From contig OZ023262.1 of assembly GCA_964006375.1 (NCBI GenBank), positions 93,914,476 through 93,978,475 of the forward strand: a stretch of 64,000 nucleotides of DNA, given 5' to 3'. The DNA comes from Tillus elongatus (taxonomy: Eukaryota > Arthropoda > Insecta > Coleoptera > Cleridae). Positions 12,278 through 23,971 of this stretch are shown piece after piece. Each line of letters begins with the position of its first letter. The first letter of the stretch is position 1. Both the position numbers and the translations under genes were made by a program. The notes beneath the pieces are model-generated. The model ran no database searches. It saw nothing but the letters and a program-made list of their open reading frames with translations, and had not been told where the DNA came from.

Positions 12278-13893
12278 GGGGTGAGTCATCCTTTAAACGA
12301 CATGGTTTATTTGAACCCCAACCCTACTAAAATATAATGTACATCAATTTTATAAAAAAAAAATTGTACCTTTTTCTCTTGTCAATTTTTCGGCAAAACA
12401 CAATTTTTTTTGGAAAACTGAGACTTTTAGAGTTGAGATCAAAACAAAATTATGTCCCTTGAAGACTTTATTAAAAATTAAAATCTCATAAGGGATGCCT
12501 CACTCGCTCTGCAAGTCATCTGTTGGTAGGTTACAGTTGTTGTCAAATCTGACATTGCTTTAATTTATTAAGTTTCAGAATAATTGTTGTCTCGTGTTCC
12601 TTGTTTTCTTTTGTGATAATCATTTGTTGCTAAAAATGGCTGGCAAATTCTCTGGTTTTGCGAGGCTGATTGCCGCAAAAATATAGGGGTTTATCGAGGA
12701 AGATTTCCTAATGGTAATATACTACATCGTTAAACGTTTGCCAATGTTGAACGCAGAGCTCAGGAAGAGGGTTTCTTTTCATTAAAAAACATGGAGGGTG
12801 CACGAATTGAGGAGCGCCTTCTAGAGAGTGTTGAAAGTGGGCCTCTAACCAGTACCAGATGACTAACCAGGTAGTTTCATATACCACAGACGACGGTCCA
12901 TAGAATTATCCGACGCAATCTGCTATATCCTTATCATCTTCAAAAAGTGCAGGAACTACCACAGGATATAGTTAAAAGGTTGTTTTTTTGTGTAAATTCA
13001 TCTTACATCAGAACATTATTTGCCAGGACCATTATTACGGATAAATCTTGCTATACAAGGAGAGGGACTACGAATGTTCACAACTGCCACGAATATCTGG
13101 ATGTAAATCCATATGCTACAGTAACCCACCATCTCCAAAGAGAATGTAAAATAAATGTGTGAGCAGCCCTTGTTGGAGGATATTTGGTTGGGCCAGTTGT
13201 TTTACCAAATATTTGCGTTTCTTACAAAATGTTCTTCCTGAGCTACTGGAGGAGCTGCCCTTAAAATTGCGCAACGAAAGGTGGTTTATGCATGATGGGG
13301 CGTCTCCACATTTCACTACAACGTGGATTTTTAAACGAACAGTCTCCAAAGCAACGGAATCGTCCAATTACTTGCCCTCAACATTGGCCAGCCCGATCAT
13401 CAGACTTGAATAAATGTAATTTTCTCTCTGGGCGGCTTTAAAAGAATATGTATATTGGACACCAGTTTAAACTGAGGAAGATTTATGGAGTCGCATTAAT
13501 AATAAGTGGACCATTATTAAAAGTGACGTCCGTAATTACTTAACAAAGTCGACCTGAATTTTTGGCGAAGGGTGCAGGATGCAGTTATGTGTGAGAGAAA
13601 ATGGAAGTAATTTTTAACAATATCTTTAGTATTTTTTTTAATTTCTTATTTATAAGTTTTTAATAGCGTTTTGTTTAAATTTTAGATATGTTAATGTTTA
13701 ATGGAGTCTTCAAGAGACATATTTTTGATCTCAACTCAATAAAGCCTAATTTTCTTTAAAACGAGTGGTTTGTCAAAAAATTGATAAGAGGAGAAAAATA
13801 TACAAAATTTAATTTTCTATAAAATTTAGGGACTTTAATTTTTCATGAAGTTTTGGTTAAAAAAAAACAAGTCATTTAAAGGGTGTCCCACCA
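12278..13893. mobile_element. Degenerate mariner-like transposon with eroded TIRs
   Basis: The left end GGGTGAGTCATCCTTTAAACGA and the reverse complement of the right end (GGTGGGACACCCTTTAAATGA) match imperfectly. Further inverted matches lie inside, around GTTGAGATCAAAA and CTTGAAGACT. A transposase relic lies between. Confidence 0.6.
12640..13620 (+). pseudogene. Degenerate DD41D-type mariner transposase
   Basis: Fragmentary transposase similarity runs across several frames: a helix-turn-helix-like start (SGFARLIAAKI), DNA-binding blocks around 12900, and the catalytic signature FMHDGASPHF (about 13286-13315), followed in another frame by QHWPARSSDLNK. In intact relatives in this window the second Asp lies in HDGAP or QDGAP and the third in a WPARSPDL...LD block. 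Here stops and frameshifts are frequent and the third catalytic residue appears lost. It is the most decayed transposase of this type in the window. Confidence 0.6.
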
Positions 13894-13906
13894 CTAATTC
13901 ACCCTT

Positions 13907-13986
13907 TTAGTGAATTTTCTTTAAAAAAAATTCTTCAAATAGCCGCAAACTAGACACCCTAGAACCCATATCCAGGATCAGTTTCA

Positions 13987-14070
<84 letters not shown>
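13907..14070 (-). mobile_element. HTE 3' arm plus (TA)n, left of DD41D copy 1
   Basis: A partial hairpin TTAGTGAATTTTC is followed by the arm (CTAGAACCCATATCCAGGAT, CAGTTTCAATTT) and a pure (TA)n tract at 13991-14070, into which DD41D copy 1 is set. A second arm in the opposite orientation lies on the far side at 16270-16393. Confidence 0.8.
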
Positions 14071-14073
<3 letters not shown>

Positions 14074-14576
14074 GCATTGAAAACGAGACAGACCGATTTG
14101 CAACCAGAGAATCTTTTTAAGAAACGCTGAATCACGTCAATTTTAATATTGAGGGGGGCATTTGACATAAAACTCAACTTTGTCACATCAACCCCATAAG
14201 GGTGGTGACAACAACCCTTATATTTTAAATAGGGAACATAGGTCGAGTGTTACATATTTTTAAAGCTGTTTCTTTTCTAAATCCAACACACATATTTTTT
14301 TGGAAGTTTTATTAACTCGTTCAAAAATTATTCACAGTTTAGAGGACCTCAAAACACGCCGCTTTTTATATAAAATTTCGCTCTTACGCCCATGGTTGGT
14401 GATATTGATCTCGGAAGATTATTTAATAATTAAAATAAACAGCTATATTGTAGAAATGCATCAACATAGAGCAACCAAATTTGATAGATGGCTTTCTTTT
14501 ATAAACGTCGTAATTTGACAAAAATTTTAAGTGGACGTAAACAAATAAAGGAGTGATATAAGATGCAAAAACGCAT

Positions 14577-14670
14577 TTTATTCATTCCGGTGAGAAATGT
14601 GCTGATAGTCAATGTTTTGTTGGTTTGTAAACAACAAATTGACTATCAGAATATTTCTTATCGAAATGAG
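14577..14670. repeat. Internal hairpin of the DD41D element
   Basis: TTCATTCCGGTGAGAAATG, GATAGTCAATGTTTTG and then the inverted CAAATTGACTATCAG, TTCTTATCGAAATGA form a long imperfect hairpin just upstream of the transposase start. Copy 2 has the same structure at 19268-19355, there nearly perfect. Confidence 0.7.
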
Positions 14671-14743
14671 AGAAATGCGGTTTATTATTTCAGTTTATCG
14701 GTCGGTTTGATACTTGATAGTACTACCAAAAATTAATTTCACA

Positions 14744-15823
14744 ATGGTGTATTATGTAAAAGAAAGAGTTGAAATAATTACTCTTTTTTTTTCAAAAACG
14801 ATGACTGTGCCAACCGTACCGCAAATTTGTTTAATGAACGACATCCGAACAGGCATGTTAACAGAAAATACATTTTGGAGTTAGTTGCAACGTTTCGACA
14901 AAGTGGTTTAGTAGCCAACAAAAAACGGGATCCTGAACGTGAATTTCCGGTTAGAAATGAGATTACTGAGATTGAAGTTTCAGGACAAATTGCTACAGAC
15001 CCAACTCTGAGCACGAGAAAATTGGCCACTGTTTCAAACATCAAAAGAAGAACTATTCAGCGAATATTGGAGCATCATAAATTTCACTTGTATAATATTC
15101 ATCTTGTCCAACAACTGAATGAAGATTATTTTGATCGGCGGCTGGAGTTGTGTGATGTTATGACTGCACAAATAGCTGATGACGGGAGCTTTCTGTTCAA
15201 TATATGTTTTTCAGACTAGTGTACGTTTTTATTAAACTCTACAGTCAATCGTCATAATTGTCGTTATTGGGCAGATAATAATACAAGAAATTTCACGAAG
15301 TCCACACTCAAACTCCACAGAAATTGAATGTCTGGACTGGCATTTTTGGAGACCGTTTAATCGGACCAATTTTTCTTGATGGCAATTTGAGTGGCGAAAC
15401 TTATTTTCAGTTACTAGAAGATATCGTTTACCCTCTACTAATTGACATTGTTGAAAATGATGATCCCTATAAAGAAAAACAATTTGTGTTTCAACAAGAT
15501 GGAGCTCCTCCGCATTTTTCACAATTTGTTAGGGAGTTTTTGAATAGAGAGTTTCCAGGACAATGGAATGGGCGTAGATGTGCTATTGAGTGGCCCCCTA
15601 GATTACCAGATTTAACTCCTTTAGACTAATTTCTATGGGCCCATTTAAAGATTGGAATTTACACAACAGAACCGGAGTCTGTGGAAAAAATACGACGACG
15701 CATTGTTGAAGATTGCCGTCTAATAAGTCACAAATGCTCCAGAATGTCAGAGCTCGTTTTGAACAAAATTTGTACTTTTGTATGGAAGCTGGTGGTCAAC
15801 AATTTGAACACTTACTTAACTGA
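14744..15823 (+). pseudogene. DD41D transposase, copy 1 (frameshifted)
   Basis: Transposase of the Tc1/mariner superfamily. The N-terminus (VYYVKERVEIITLFF, then FNERHPNRHV after a one-base slip in a T run near 14790) resembles the DUF4817-type helix-turn-helix region of insect elements. The catalytic core follows: FSD near 15214 (then a TAG), the second Asp in QQDGAPPH (about 15496), and the third in LTPLD (about 15625), 41 residues after the second, hence DD41D as in the rosa-type group. After a stop the C-terminus ends FEHLLN at 15823. The protein would bind the TIRs and excise and insert the element at TA. Several frame breaks make it inactive. Confidence 0.8.
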
Positions 15824-16208
15824 ATAAACATTTTTGAACGCTTGGTTTTGTTTTTTAGTTTTTTTTTAACGAAAAATTGACTAACTAGTGCATTTCTTAT
15901 GATAATGAATGAAATACGTTCTTGCAACTCCAACTGTGAATAATTTTTAAACGAGTTGATAAAACTTCCAAAAAAAATAGTGTGCTGAATTCAGAAAAGA
16001 AAGAGCTTTCAAATGATGTAACACTCGACCCATGTTCCCTTTTTAAAATATAAGGGTTTTTATCACCATCCTTAAGAGGTTGATGTGACAAAGTTGAGTT
16101 TTATGTCAAAACATGCCCCCCACAATATTAAAATTGACTTGTTCCAGCGTTTCTTAAAAAAAAATTATCTGGACGCAAATCTGTCTGTGTCGTTTTCAAT
16201 GCGCCACC

Positions 16209-16211
<3 letters not shown>

Positions 16212-16270
<59 letters not shown>

Positions 16271-16393
16271 TTTTTAAATGACCTTGGATTTGGGTTCTAG
16301 GGGCCCTAATTCACGCACTTTTGAAGAAATTTTCCAAAAGTCTTACCATCGATACCTCTCTATTAGTGAATTTTCTTAATGAAAATTCACTAA
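16212..16393 (+). mobile_element. (TA)n plus HTE 3' arm with hairpin, right of DD41D copy 1
   Basis: After (TA)n (16212-16269) come the arm (GACCTTGGATTTGGGTTCTA, ACCATCGATACCTCTC) and the terminal hairpin with arms TTAGTGAATTTTC and GAAAATTCACTAA (16363-16393), which pair perfectly over 13 bp. Orientation is opposite to the arm at 13907. Confidence 0.85.
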
Positions 16394-16767
16394 AAACATA
16401 TTTATAAAGTATGTAGCACAATTTTCCAATTGTTTTCTGTCGTACTTTCCCTATGCTGACCTCTTATGGGTAAACCCTTATTTTTAAACTGTTTTTAAAT
16501 GCGTGTTTATACTTAAAACTGTGATAAAAAGCTCCTCAAAAGTCTGGAAATTGAGGACAAAAGAGGAAAATTATTACTTGACTTGTGATACACATTATTA
16601 TTTAATGAAAATAAGGCACAAAATATTTTGCGCTATTTTTAGTGTACTCTATTTATTTGTCAAGGTATTAATGTGTTACACATCTTTGGGACAGTACAAA
16701 AAAAATTGAAATGTTCTAATACACAAGCATTATATTTTAAAAGTTTGAAACTTATCAAATAATTAAG
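16394..16767. other. AT-rich DNA without recognisable features
   Basis: Nothing recognised except the target duplication of the following SINE at its end. Confidence 0.5.
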
Positions 16768-16976
16768 CGCCCCGTGGCCGTGCGGGAAAGTCGATTCAGA
16801 CTTTCCAATACGGACTCGGGGGACGACAGTTCGAGACTCACCGGCGGCGGATGATTTTTCAAATCACTGTCGTCGTTGAGATCGAGCTCAAGGTGGAGGG
16901 TAGGTTAGTTTAGAAGAGCAAAAAGGGTCAGCAATGGCCTAATTGCCAGTAAGCATCTTACCTTTACCTTTTTTAC
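16768..16976 (+). mobile_element. tRNA-derived SINE with 12-bp target duplication
   Basis: A tRNA-like head carries an A-box-like GTGGCCGTGCGGG, an 8-bp anticodon-type stem (GGAAAGTC and GACTTTCC) and a B-box-like AGTTCGAGACTC. The body ends in a CTTACCTTTACC tail. It is flanked by CAAATAATTAAG (16756-16767) and CAAATAATTGAG (16977-16988), an 11/12 target duplication. Such SINEs are transcribed by RNA polymerase III and moved by a LINE. The long variable arm suggests a Ser- or Leu-type tRNA ancestor; this is inference. Confidence 0.85.
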
Positions 16977-17097
16977 CAAATAATTGAGAGTAATAAGTTA
17001 ACTGACATAACCGGTCAAACGTTAACATTAACTTTTTAGGCACATTAGTGGGTGCAGTGGAATATTGCAATGTTTCAAAAACTATGCCAATTAATTT

Positions 17098-17741
17098 ATT
17101 TTAGTGAATTTTCTTAGAAAAAATTTCTCCAAAATGGGCGCGAACTAGGACCCCTATAACCCATATCCGGGGTCAGTTTCAATTTTTATATGTTATTGTA
17201 GCATTATTGCACTTTCCATCCAGTTTTAATGCTTGTAAGGAGAAAACTTCATATCGTCCATCGTTTTCTAGTTATTTCAATTGTTTTGCGACATGTCAAA
17301 AATTGTGATACAGCGTTTTTACCAATGGAAATCGGAGTCCCATGGAAATGACGCATTTAGGGAGGTTTTCAATTATATAATTTGTCAAAAAATCGAGATT
17401 CCATATACAGGACGCTCTCAAATTACTTATCCAATCTTTGTAAAAAAAAACGGCGAATTTTCATGAAACATTGGGTTTACAAATCTTCATGTAAACATGT
17501 TTTAAATCTCTGTCAAAAAGCTTTCTGTGAATAATTATATCTTGGCTGGTGTAGTTTTTGTGTAAAATACGTGAATAGGTTCGTTGGCCAGGAAATCAGA
17601 CGTGTTTTTTGGGAAAATTTAAAATGTATCTTTGGAAAATTTTAGTACATTTTCAAACAAAAACTTAGTTTGATAAAATACGGTGCATTGTTTCTACTGT
17701 AAGGGTTACCCTATATACTAAATTTCATGTCTTTCTTTACA
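17098..17741 (-). mobile_element. HTE fragment: arm and part of body, TA core absent
   Basis: A partial hairpin (TTTTAGTGAATTTTCTTAG) and a good arm (GCGCGAACTAGGACCCCTAT, CCATATCCGGGGTCAGTTTC) join body-type sequence directly, without a TA tract. Part of the body (17260-17400, CAGCGTTTTTACCAATGGAA) matches 34280-34390. DD41D copy 2 abuts on the right. Confidence 0.7.
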
Positions 17742-18126
17742 CAGGAAGGCGCATTGAAAACGAAACAGACCGATTTGCGCCCAGAGAATTTTTTTTAAGA
17801 AACGCTGAAACACGTCAATTTTAATATTGAGGGGGACATGTGTTGACATAAAACTCAACTTTGTCACATCAAACCCTTAAGGCTGGTGATAACAACCCTT
17901 ATATTTTAAATGGGGAACATGGGTCGAATGTTACATCATTTGAAAGCTCTTTCTTTTCTGAGTTCAGCACACAAATTTTTTTGAGAGTTTTATTAACTCG
18001 TTTAAATATTATTCACAGTTGGAGTTGCAAGAACGTATTTCATTCATTCTGATAAGAAATGCACGAATTAATCAATTTTTCGTAAAAAAAAAACTAAAAC
18101 AAAACCGAACGTTCAGAAATGTTTAT

Positions 18127-19191
18127 TCAGTTGAGTAAGTGTTCAAATTGTTGACCACCAGCTTCCATACAAAAATAAAAATTTTGTTCAAAACGAGCTC
18201 TGACATTCTGGAGCATTTGTGGAGTTATTAGACGGCATTCTTCAACAATGCGTCGTCGTAATTCTTTCAGAGACTCCGGTTCTGTTGCGTAAATTCTACT
18301 CTTTAAATGGCTTCATAGAAAGAAGTCTAAAGGAGTTAAATCCGGTGATCTAGGGGCCACTCAATAGCACATCTACGACAAATCCATTATCCTGGCAACT
18401 CTCTGTTCAAAAACTCGCTAAGATGTTGTGGAAAATGCGGAGGAGCTCCATCTTGTTAAAACACTAATTTATTTTCTTGATAGCGATCATCATTTTCAAC
18501 AATATCAATTAGTAGAGGGTAAAAGATATCTTCTAGTAACTCAAAATACGTTTCGCCACTCAAATTACCATCAAGAAAGTTGGTCCGTCTCCAAAAATGC
18601 CAGTCCAGACATTCAATTTCTGTGGAGTTTGAGTGTGGACTTCGTGAAAATTTCTTGGATTATTATCTGCCCAATAACGACAATTATGACAATTGACTGT
18701 AGAGTTTAATAAAAACGTACACCCGTCTGAAAAACAGATATTGAACAGAAAGTTCCCGTTATCAGCTATTCGTGGACTCATAACTTCACAAAACACCAGC
18801 CGCCGATCAAAATCGTTTTCATTCAGTTGTTGTACAAGATGAATTTTATACGGGTGAAATTTTTGATGCTTCAATATTCGCTGAATAGTTCTTCTTTTGA
18901 TGTTTGAAACAGTGGCCAATTTTCTCGTGCTCAAAGTTGGGTCTGCTGCAATTTGTCCTAAAACTTCAAACTCAGTAGTCTCATTTCTAACCGGAAATTC
19001 ACGTTCAGGATCCCGTTCTTTGTTGGCTACTGAACCACTTTGTCGAAACTTTGTAACTAACTACAAAATGTATTTTCTGTTCACATGTCTAAGATGTCGT
19101 TCATTAAACAAATTTGCGGTACGGTGGGCACAGTCATCGTTTTTGAAAAAAAAAGTAATTATTTCAACTCTTTATTCTACAGAATACACCA
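18127..19191 (-). pseudogene. DD41D transposase, copy 2
   Basis: Starting at ATG 19191 on the minus strand, the protein shows in broken frames the same domains as copy 1. A clean block at 18934-18560 reads through RKLATVSNIKRRTIQRIL (DNA-binding), FSDGCTF with the first catalytic Asp, RYWADNNPRNF and KLNVWTGIFGDG. The second Asp block (QDGAPPHFP) and the third-Asp block follow in other frames down to the stop at 18127-18129. Copy 1 and copy 2 break at different places, so neither is a copy of the other's broken state. It is inactive as it stands. Confidence 0.8.
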
Positions 19192-19267
19192 TTGTGAAAT
19201 TAATTTTCGGTAGTACTATCAAGTATCAAACCGACCGATAAACTGAAATAATAAAGCGTATTTCTCT

Positions 19268-19355
19268 CATTCCGATAAGAAATGTTCTGATAGTCAATTT
19301 TTCGTTGACAAAGAAACAAAACATTGACTATTAGCACATTTCTTATCGGAATGAG
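19268..19355. repeat. Near-perfect 88-bp hairpin inside DD41D copy 2
   Basis: The arms CTCATTCCGATAAGAAATG and CATTTCTTATCGGAATGAG are exact inverse complements, and the match continues inward through GATAGTCAAT and ATTGACTATT. It lies between the inner end of the TIR and the transposase start, where a promoter would be expected. Confidence 0.85.
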
Positions 19356-19650
19356 TGAAATGCGTTTTTGCATTTTCAACTGTGAATAATTTTTAAACGA
19401 GTTGATCAAATTTCCAAAAAAATTAGTGTGCTGAATTCAGAAAAGAAAGGGCTTTCAAATAATGTAATACTCGACTCATGTTCCTTATTTAAAATATAAG
19501 GGTTGTTATCACTACCCTTAAGGGGTTGATGTGACAAAGTTGAGTTTTATGTCAAAACATGTCTCCCTCAATATTAAAATTGACGTGTTTCAGCACTCCT
19601 TAAAAAAATTTCTCTAGACGCAAATCGGTCTGTTTCGTTTTCAATGCGCC

Positions 19651-20152
<502 letters not shown>

Positions 20153-20660
20153 GTTTGGTAAGTTTCAATCTTGTAAAAAGTAATGCAAATATTGTAATAA
20201 TTGCAATATAGAGTAATATATTCTTCAGATATAATTAATAAGCGACACTTTTATTCCAAAAGGTATGAATAGTTGGTGAAAGGTATACTTTTATTTTTGT
20301 CGATGCAAGTTTCAGTGGTGTAACTAAGAATCCAATTAAAAAAAACCCTGAGGTTATTTTAAACTTTATCCTTTTATTATTTACTAATTATCTAGCAACC
20401 GGTTAGGTTACTGTATAGAGCAGAATCACGTGTATTAGCTACATTCATAAAAACGTAAAAATGTTTGGTGAACTGAGTTTACTGGTGTAAATAAACTACC
20501 TAATTTAGCTAGACAAGATAGCTTTTAATTAATAACTTTACTCATAAAACTTGAAAATTTTGTAATTAGCCTTTTATCGATTGCTCCATTCCATGGGTTA
20601 TTTCAATAAACGGTAAAGTAACAACTAAATTATTCATAAAGGTTATAGGAATGCCCTTAC
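20153..20660. other. Single-copy AT-rich DNA; candidate intron start
   Basis: No repeat seen elsewhere in the window. If the exon at 20661-20739 is real, this is the beginning of its downstream intron on the minus strand. Confidence 0.4.
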
Positions 20661-20739
20661 CAAAATAATCGGCAGAAACAGTGGTGAAACATAACACTGT
20701 AGTGAAAACTACGTGAAAACACGCACGTGACTCAGCCAT
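20661..20739 (-). CDS. Candidate host first coding exon (signal peptide)
   Basis: On the minus strand an ATG at 20739 opens a 26-codon frame reading MAESRACFHVVFTTVLCFTT then VSADYF, ended by a consensus splice donor G|GTAAGG (20661|20660-20655). The peptide has the form of a secretory signal: a short polar N-terminus, a hydrophobic core VVFTTVLCF, and a V-S-A motif for signal peptidase. Upstream, TCAGTC (complement of 20777-20782) matches the arthropod initiator, giving a predicted 5' UTR of about 41 bases. The frame continues in the minus direction but loses sense past the donor. It would be the first exon of a secreted or membrane protein whose remaining exons lie to the left, beyond or among the transposons. 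The product is not recognised. The exon call is inference from signals, without homology. Confidence 0.45.
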
Positions 20740-20776
20740 TGGACCGAGCGCCTGGATCGAGCAAATACCGCATACC

Positions 20777-20782
20777 GACTGA
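20777..20782 (-). promoter_or_regulatory. Putative arthropod initiator (TCAGTC)
   Basis: It matches the arthropod Inr consensus TCAKTY and lies about 41 bases upstream of the candidate ATG at 20739. No TATA box is seen at -30. A six-base motif is weak evidence on its own. Confidence 0.3.
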
Positions 20783-21280
20783 ATTCTGAGCGTCTTGATA
20801 GCCACGATGTTCCACCGTTTTCCACGCTTGCGTTACTAGATTTCATAACTTTTCTTGTACTTCTAAGGTAAACTTATAAGGTTTTAGGCTATTAGATATC
20901 GTGCCTGTTTATTTTCAAACAAATAATGGTGTTTTAATAACCGCGACAAAGCACAATTTATTGGCTCTCTAATCGCATACCATTTCTTTAAGTCATGTGC
21001 TGAATTACAAAAAACCTAATTATAGCGAAAATTGGTAAAAACATTTTTTTCACTTACAGCCTTAGTAAAGTATAGAAAGGCACTTATATTTTCTGAGATA
21101 TTCAGTATTCAATAAAATGTTTTAGCAAACGTTTCTCGACATACTGTTTGCTACAGATTGGCGACATTCAATTTTCCTTAGCGTAAACAACTTCGTTGCT
21201 ATGTCACCTGAATCTTTTTTTAATGGCAAGGTATGATTCTTTTGCGTTTTGGAAACAACGTCTCGTCATTTATCCACAGT
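20783..21280. other. Single-copy DNA upstream of the candidate exon
   Basis: No repeat or reading frame recognised; it would contain the upstream promoter region if the exon is real. Confidence 0.4.
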
Positions 21281-21405
21281 TTTTAGTGAATTTTCATTAA
21301 GAAAATTCACTAATAGAGAGGTATCGATGGTAAGATTTTTTGAAAATTGCTTCAACGGAGCGCGAATTGGGGCCCCTAGAACCAAATCCAAGGTCAGCTG
21401 AAATG

Positions 21406-21476
<71 letters not shown>

Positions 21477-21780
21477 AACCGATAACTCAAAAAATATTTC
21501 ACCAATCAAAACCAAATTTGGCAATTCCCTTCGTTTTGTTAATAGCTAGGACAAGTTCGTTAGACAGTTTTGACACTAAAATACTTTTAGAAAAAAATTC
21601 GAAAAACTGTTTGAAAATGCAATATATTTTAAATTACTGGGAAATAGAAAACTAAAACTTTACACGTATATATCCTATAAGTGGTCCTCTCCACCAAATT
21701 TGAACTTAATCGGTTCAGAAAATTTGAGTTATAACTTAATAAAAAATAAATAGTTTACGATATGACCTGAAAAGACCGAT
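21281..21780 (-). mobile_element. HTE copy, 3' half with hairpin, arm, TA core and start of body
   Basis: Hairpin arms TTAGTGAATTTTC and GAAAATTCACTAA, then the arm (ATAGAGAGGTATCGATGGTA, GCGCGAATTGGGGCCCCTAG), (TA)n at 21408-21474, and the body start (CCGATAACTCAAAAAATA). The body fades out near 21780 and the 5' end is absent. Confidence 0.8.
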
Positions 21781-22165
21781 GAATGGATGCCTATACTGTT
21801 AGACAAGGTCAGACAGATAAATCAGGGTTGCGTTGGTATTGCAAGCAAATGCTCCAAATCAAACTTCAATCAAACAGACCAGAAAAATATGTCACAATAA
21901 ACAACGAGCGGGATTTGGCAAAACTCTCGCTTGAATCTGAGGATATCAGAAAAATATATAGTAATAAATAAATAAAAATTAATGCAAGTGATTCAATTTG
22001 TTTAAATGCTATTTAGAACTACATTATATTATGCCCAAATATTGAGTTTCCCATTCTTCACGATATTTAAAAGCCATCTCCTTCTACTAGTTTAATCTGA
22101 CAACACCAGTTAGCTATTTGTCATTTGTTATTTTGGGAACTGACAGCAGATGCGAAGTTGAATTC
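21781..22165. other. AT-rich DNA, no supported feature
   Basis: A 62-codon open frame at 21783-21971 has no recognisable domain and no signals that would support it as an exon. Confidence 0.4.
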
Positions 22166-22236
22166 GAGGTTATCTTCTTTTTCTTCTTAGCTCGCAGACG
22201 TCATGAAAGAAGAAGAAGAAGAAGAAGATAACCTCC
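22166..22236. repeat. Hairpin with (GAA)n arm
   Basis: GAGGTTATCTTCTTTTTCTT is repeated inverted as the (GAA)n run ending AAGATAACCTC. The two arms of about 28 bases pair around a loop containing GCTCGCAGACGTCATG. It is isolated, without similarity to other parts of the window. Confidence 0.75.
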
Positions 22237-22284
22237 AAATCGGCTCCGCTAATCCCTTAGAATAAGCTCCTTGTTGTTTATTTT

Positions 22285-22850
<566 letters not shown>

Positions 22851-22851
22851 A

Positions 22852-23971
22852 GTTAAAAGCTTTAAAGCTCATTTAGTTAGAGTTATTGCTCAGCAAATTT
22901 TGACGTTTGAAGAATTTTATACGGTCCTCGTTCAGATCGAAGCAGTGCTTAATTTGAGGCCACTTCATCCTCTTAGTACGGATCCAAATGACCTTAATGC
23001 GTTATCGCTAGGCCATTTACCATTGGAACCACTAACATCATTGCCCTCAAGGAATTTTTCCAAGTTGAAACTTAACACGTTGAGGTCGCTGGCAACTGTT
23101 ACAGCGTTTGCACAATGATCTTGTTACCCTTGGTAAGTCCAGAGGTATAAAATCCTAGAAGGCATATGTTTGCGTTTTTGTGTGTTTTTGCACACAAAAG
23201 CAATCCATTTGGAGTTGGCCTCTGATTTGAGTAGGAATGCTTTTTTTTTCCTGCATTTAGGCGATTTATCGCTCGGATAGGTCGCTGCATTAGCATGCAT
23301 TCGGACCGCGGAACCTGTTTTGTCGGCGCACTTCGACAAATCATTGATCTCATGAAAAGATGTTGTAGAGTCTGAAAAAAGTAAGTCGCATTTTGTTCCT
23401 CCGTCAGGTCCTAATTTCAAAGATTTAGCCGATGCCGGTGTTAAAAGCTTTGAAGCTTATTTAGTTAGAGTTATTTGAAAAACAAATTTTGACGTTTAAA
23501 GAATTTTATACGGTCCTCGTTCAGATTGAAGCAGTGCTTAATTCGAGGCCACTTCATTCTCTTAGTACGGATCCAAATGACTTTAGTGCATTAGCACCAG
23601 GCCATTTTTTAACATTAGAACCATTAGCATCATTGCCCTCAAGATATTTTTCCAAGTTGAAGCTTAACACGTTGAGTCGCTGGTAACTGTTACAGCGTTT
23701 GCACATTGATTTTTGGTCTCGTTGGCATCATGACTATTTGAACACATTGCAGCAACGAAATAAATGGACAAACCAAAATCAACCGTTAAAGGTAGGAGAT
23801 GTGGTTCTTATAAAAAATGAGCTACGCACACCGTTGGCATGGCTATCAGCTCGTGTAACAGCAGTTCATCCAGGCTCGGATGGAATCTGTCGGGTTGCAA
23901 CGGTTAAGACTGCAACGGGTGTCCTTCAGAGACCTGCATCCAAATTGTGTTTGCTTCCAAATCAATATTAG
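22852..23971 (+). pseudogene. BEL/Pao integrase relic with internal duplication
   Basis: This is the C-terminal third of a BEL/Pao Pol. In order: a first copy of the region after the catalytic core (LTFEEFYTVLVQIEAVLNLR, 22900-23118); then the integrase core with KAIHLELASDLS (about 23200) and HSDRGTCFVGALRQ carrying the second catalytic Asp (about 23300); then the post-core region again (23440-23690); and the C-terminal domain FWSRWHHDYLNTLQQRNKWT through GDVVLIKNE and VKTATGVLQRPASKLCLLP (23699-23971). The block around 22852-23110 is thus duplicated at an offset of about 590 bp. Stops and frameshifts occur throughout the first parts. Integrase would insert the element's cDNA; here only the last 90 residues are uninterrupted. 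No LTR was identified downstream. Confidence 0.85.

Larger units (their letters stand above)
14071..16211. mobile_element. DD41D Tc1/mariner transposon, copy 1
   Basis: Terminal inverted repeats of about 265 bp flank a broken transposase: 14071-14336 against 15945-16211, with shared landmarks GGCGCATTGAAAACGA, AAAACTCAACTTTGTCACAT and ATTCACAGTT. The right tip carries the full CAGGGTGGCGC next to TA; the left tip has lost its first bases to the adjoining (TA)n. An extra 220-bp segment (14337-14560) absent from copy 2 sits inside the left TIR boundary. The element interrupts an HTE (TA)n tract. Confidence 0.85.
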
